This document shows, piece by piece, positions 61,742 through 64,000 of a stretch of DNA of 64,000 nt; position 1 is the stretch's first letter, and the number at the start of each line of letters is the position of its first letter. The translations under genes were made by a program, and so were the position numbers. The stretch lies in NCBI GenBank assembly GCA_959020715.1, contig CAUESV010000001.1, positions 1 to 64,000 on the forward strand, read 5' to 3'. This DNA comes from an uncultured Collinsella sp. (GTDB lineage Bacteria; Actinomycetota; Coriobacteriia; Coriobacteriales; Coriobacteriaceae). A model generated the notes under the pieces. The model saw only the letters and a program-made list of their open reading frames with translations. It searched no databases and was not told where the DNA came from.

Positions 61742-63028
61742 CTATTTAAAGAATCCATCGTAATCATACATCTTGATCTGGCCTTCGAGCTTATCGACCG
61801 TGTCGAGCACGACGCCGACCATGATGAGGATGGACGTGCCGCCAAATGCCTGGATCAGATGGTTACCCGTGAAGGAGAAGATGATCGAAGGCACGATGGC
61901 GATGAGCGCCAAAAAGACAGCGCTGGGAAGCGTAATCTTGTTGAGCGCGTTCTTGATGTAGGCCGCGGTAGCCCTACCCGGACGCACGCCCGGAATAAAG
62001 CCGCCCTGCTTCTTAAGGTTATCGGCCGTGTCATCGGGGTTGAACACCATGGAGGTGTAGAAGTACGCGAAGAACACGATGAGGACAACGTTAAGCACCC
62101 AGTTGAGCCAACCGGTCGAAAGCGCAGAGGCAACTGCCTGAATCCAGCCGATGCCGGGGAAGAACACGGCAATCTGAGCCGGGAAGTACAGCAGCGCCGA
62201 AGCGAAGATGATCGGCACGACACCCGCGGTGTTGACCTTGATGGGCAGGTAGGTGGTCTGGCCACCCATCATGCGACGGCCCACGACGCGCTTAGCGTAG
62301 GAGACCGGGATGCGGCGCTGGCCGCGCTCAAGGAAAACAATCAGCGGGATAACCAGCAGGATGATGGCGCAGATGATCACCATGGTGATGATGCCACCAG
62401 CATTGCCCTCGGTGCTGGAGAAAATAGCCTGCGGCAGACCGGCCATGATGTTCGCAAAGATGATCAGCGACATGCCATTGCCGATACCGCGCTGGGTGAT
62501 GAGCTCACCAATCCACATGATCAGCATAGCGCCCGCGGTGAGCGTGCCGACGATCATGAGGTCGAAGATGATCTCGGGAGCGCCGGCGCCATTGAAGCTG
62601 ATGCCGAAGCTCTTAAAGAGGAAGAGGTAACCCACGGAGTTGAGGATTGCCAGAGCCAGGGTGAGGTAACGCGAATACTGCGTAATCTTGGTCTGACCGA
62701 CCTCGCCCTCGCGGGCAAGCTCATGCAGGGAAGGCACGACGGCCTGGAGCATCTGGAGGATGATCGAGCTGGTGATGTAAGGCATGATGCCCAGCGAAAA
62801 CACCGACACATAGCTCAACGCGCCGCCAGAGAAAAGATTCAGGAGGGCCATAGCACCTGCGGCGACCGAATTATTATCGGTCGAGAAAAGGCCCAGCATC
62901 CCCTGGAAGGGAATGCCGGGCACAGGAACGTGCGCACCAATGCGGTACACGACGAGCATAGCTATGGTAAAAAGAATCTTTTCGCGCAATTCTTTGATGC
63001 GGAAAGCATTCTTAAGACCATTTAGCAC
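61742..63028 (-). CDS. secY: Protein translocase subunit SecY
   Basis: 428 aa, ten transmembrane helices. It is the protein-conducting channel powered by SecA. Seen: YRIGAHVPVPGI in TM1, GIMPYITSSIILQML, GELITQRGIGNGMSLIIFAN, the cytoplasmic loop ERGQRRIPVSYAKRVVGRR, and GFIPGVRPGRATAAYI. It overlaps the end of rplO by 7 nt. Confidence 0.96.
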   Translation of the reverse strand: MLNGLKNAFRIKELREKILFTIAMLVVYRIGAHVPVPGIPFQGMLGLFSTDNNSVAAGAMALLNLFSGGALSYVSVFSLGIMPYITSSIILQMLQAVVPSLHELAREGEVGQTKITQYSRYLTLALAILNSVGYLFLFKSFGISFNGAGAPEIIFDLMIVGTLTAGAMLIMWIGELITQRGIGNGMSLIIFANIMAGLPQAIFSSTEGNAGGIITMVIICAIILLVIPLIVFLERGQRRIPVSYAKRVVGRRMMGGQTTYLPIKVNTAGVVPIIFASALLYFPAQIAVFFPGIGWIQAVASALSTGWLNWVLNVVLIVFFAYFYTSMVFNPDDTADNLKKQGGFIPGVRPGRATAAYIKNALNKITLPSAVFLALIAIVPSIIFSFTGNHLIQAFGGTSILIMVGVVLDTVDKLEGQIKMYDYDGFFK

Positions 63029-63471
63029 GGCAGCTCGACCTTTCCGCCGGCGGCCTCGATCTTGGCCTGCGCAGAAGCACTGACCTTGTCGACCTTGACC
63101 GTGAACTTCTTGGTGAGCTCACCATTGCCGAGCACCTTGACGGGCTCGAACTCGCTCTTGGTGATGCGAGCGGCCTTAAGAGCAGCACCGTCGATCACAG
63201 CGCCGTCCTCGAACTTGCGCTCGAGACGCTCAACGTTAACAGCGGTGTACTCGATGCGACGGGGGTTGCGGAAGCCCGGAAGCTTGGGCAGGCGCATAGC
63301 CAGCGGAGTCTGGCCACCCTCGAAGCCGGCACCCTTGGTGCCGCCAGAGCGAGAGCCCTGGCCCTTCTGACCGCGGCCAGAAGTGGTGCCGTGACCCGAA
63401 GAATTGCCACGGCCGACGCGCTTGCGGTTCTTGGTGGAACCGGGCGCGGGAGTAAGATCGTGAAGCTGCAT
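63022..63471 (-). CDS. rplO: 50S ribosomal protein L15
   Basis: 149 aa. MQLHDLTPAPGSTKNRKRVG is followed by the glycine-rich, basic RNA-binding tail (RGNSSGHGTTSGRGQKGQGS), and a globular C-terminal half. Gene order rpsE-rpmD-rplO-secY is the standard spc operon. Confidence 0.97.
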   Translation of the reverse strand: MQLHDLTPAPGSTKNRKRVGRGNSSGHGTTSGRGQKGQGSRSGGTKGAGFEGGQTPLAMRLPKLPGFRNPRRIEYTAVNVERLERKFEDGAVIDGAALKAARITKSEFEPVKVLGNGELTKKFTVKVDKVSASAQAKIEAAGGKVELPC

Positions 63472-63474
63472 TTG

Positions 63475-63657
63475 CTACTCCTCTACAATCTCGACAAGGT
63501 GCTTGACCTTGAAGATCATGCCGCGGACGGACTCGTTGTCAGCAATCTCGCGAACCTCGCGGATCCTGTGGAGACCGAGGGCACGGACAGTACGGACCTG
63601 GTCCTGCTTGCAACCGTTGGTGCTGCGGACCTGCTTGATCTTGATGGTGTCAGCCAT
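63475..63657 (-). CDS. rpmD: 50S ribosomal protein L30
   Basis: 60 aa. It starts MADTIKIKQVRSTNGCKQDQ and contains RTVRALGLHRIREVREIADN, the family's core. Only 2 bp after rpsE and 3 bp before rplO. Confidence 0.97.
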   Translation of the reverse strand: MADTIKIKQVRSTNGCKQDQVRTVRALGLHRIREVREIADNESVRGMIFKVKHLVEIVEE

Positions 63658-63659
63658 GC

Positions 63660-64000
63660 TTAGTTCTCCTTACCGACGAACATCTCGGAGACCGTCAGGC
63701 CACGGCGAGCCGCGACGTCCTCAGGGCTGGAGAGCTCCTTGAGGCCCTCGACGGCAGCCTTGATGATGTTGAGGCCGTTGTCGGTACCGAGGGACTTGGA
63801 CAGGACGTTCTTGATGCCAGCAAGCTCGAAGAGGGGACGCACAGCGCCGCCGGCGATAACGCCGGTACCCTCGACAGCGGGCTTGATGATGATGCGGCCG
63901 GCACCAAAGTGGCCGAGAACCTCGTGCGGAATGGTGCCCTGATCGGTCACCGGCACGTGGAACATGTTCTTCTTGGCATCGAGAGACGCCTTGGAGATGG
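63660..64000 (-). CDS. rpsE: 30S ribosomal protein S5 (C-terminal part; continues beyond window)
   Basis: The last 112 codons are in the window. S5 C-terminal features: SLDAKKNMFHVPVTDQGTIP, HEVLGHFGAGRIIIKPAVEG, TGVIAGGAVRPLFELAGIKN and SLGTDNGLNIIKAAVEGL. It runs to the window edge, so the N-terminal double-stranded RNA-binding domain is not seen. Confidence 0.97.
   Translation of the reverse strand, partial: ISKASLDAKKNMFHVPVTDQGTIPHEVLGHFGAGRIIIKPAVEGTGVIAGGAVRPLFELAGIKNVLSKSLGTDNGLNIIKAAVEGLKELSSPEDVAARRGLTVSEMFVGKEN

Overview
The window reads as a chromosomal stretch of a high-GC, gut-type actinobacterium of the Coriobacteriia, most like Collinsella. This is inferred from gene content, from protein features such as alanine-rich tails on L31 and L17 and an FtsE with a long N-terminal extension, and from many short intergenic palindromes. 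No database search was possible. Most genes lie on the minus strand.

Layout. 1-2.3 kb: the start of an amidohydrolase, an AbiEi-like/PD-(D/E)XK protein and a hypothetical protein. 2.6-8.8 kb: glutamate synthase (gltB-gltD). 9.4-13.3 kb: a Mn/Fe transporter (mntH), a rubredoxin plus flavin reductase pair, smpB, a TPR protein, tRNA-Glu and tRNA-Gln. 13.6-19.8 kb: small genes and a four-gene N-acetylmuramic acid recycling operon (murR-murQ-PTS EIIBC-mupG). 19.8-34.2 kb: a lone serine recombinase, rnr, ftsE-ftsX, a zinc-ribbon membrane protein, a split transketolase, a YitT protein, secA-prfB and rpmE. 34.4-42.1 kb: an accessory island. 42.2-56.7 kb: an ACT protein, citrate synthase, two Cof-type HAD phosphatases, adenine deaminase, tyrS, an RlhA-like U32 protein, a class A PBP, argR, a glycosyltransferase and truA. 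56.8-64 kb: the 3' part of the spc operon and the alpha operon (rpsE to rplQ), read leftwards.

The most interesting region is the island at about 34.38-42.07 kb, bracketed by 64-bp direct repeats with two mismatches. A leftward operon encodes a secreted cysteine-containing peptide, a 740-aa double ABC permease, an ABC ATPase, a possible 43-aa peptide, a permease-ATPase fusion and a second secreted, tyrosine-rich peptide. A divergent pair encodes a DUF2975-like membrane protein and an XRE regulator, with a palindrome over their likely promoter. Beside it lies a tyrosine integrase lacking its N-terminal part. The gene order recalls lactococcin-972-type bacteriocin clusters, but the peptides and the duplicated transporter look distinct.

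A second theme is the density of palindromic repeat families (at least seven). Several have a fixed spacer and lie on both sides of single genes; one family even supplies the stop codons of genes. Three genes (mupG, yitT-like, a HAD phosphatase) have terminator-like hairpins that run into or contain the Shine-Dalgarno sequence.
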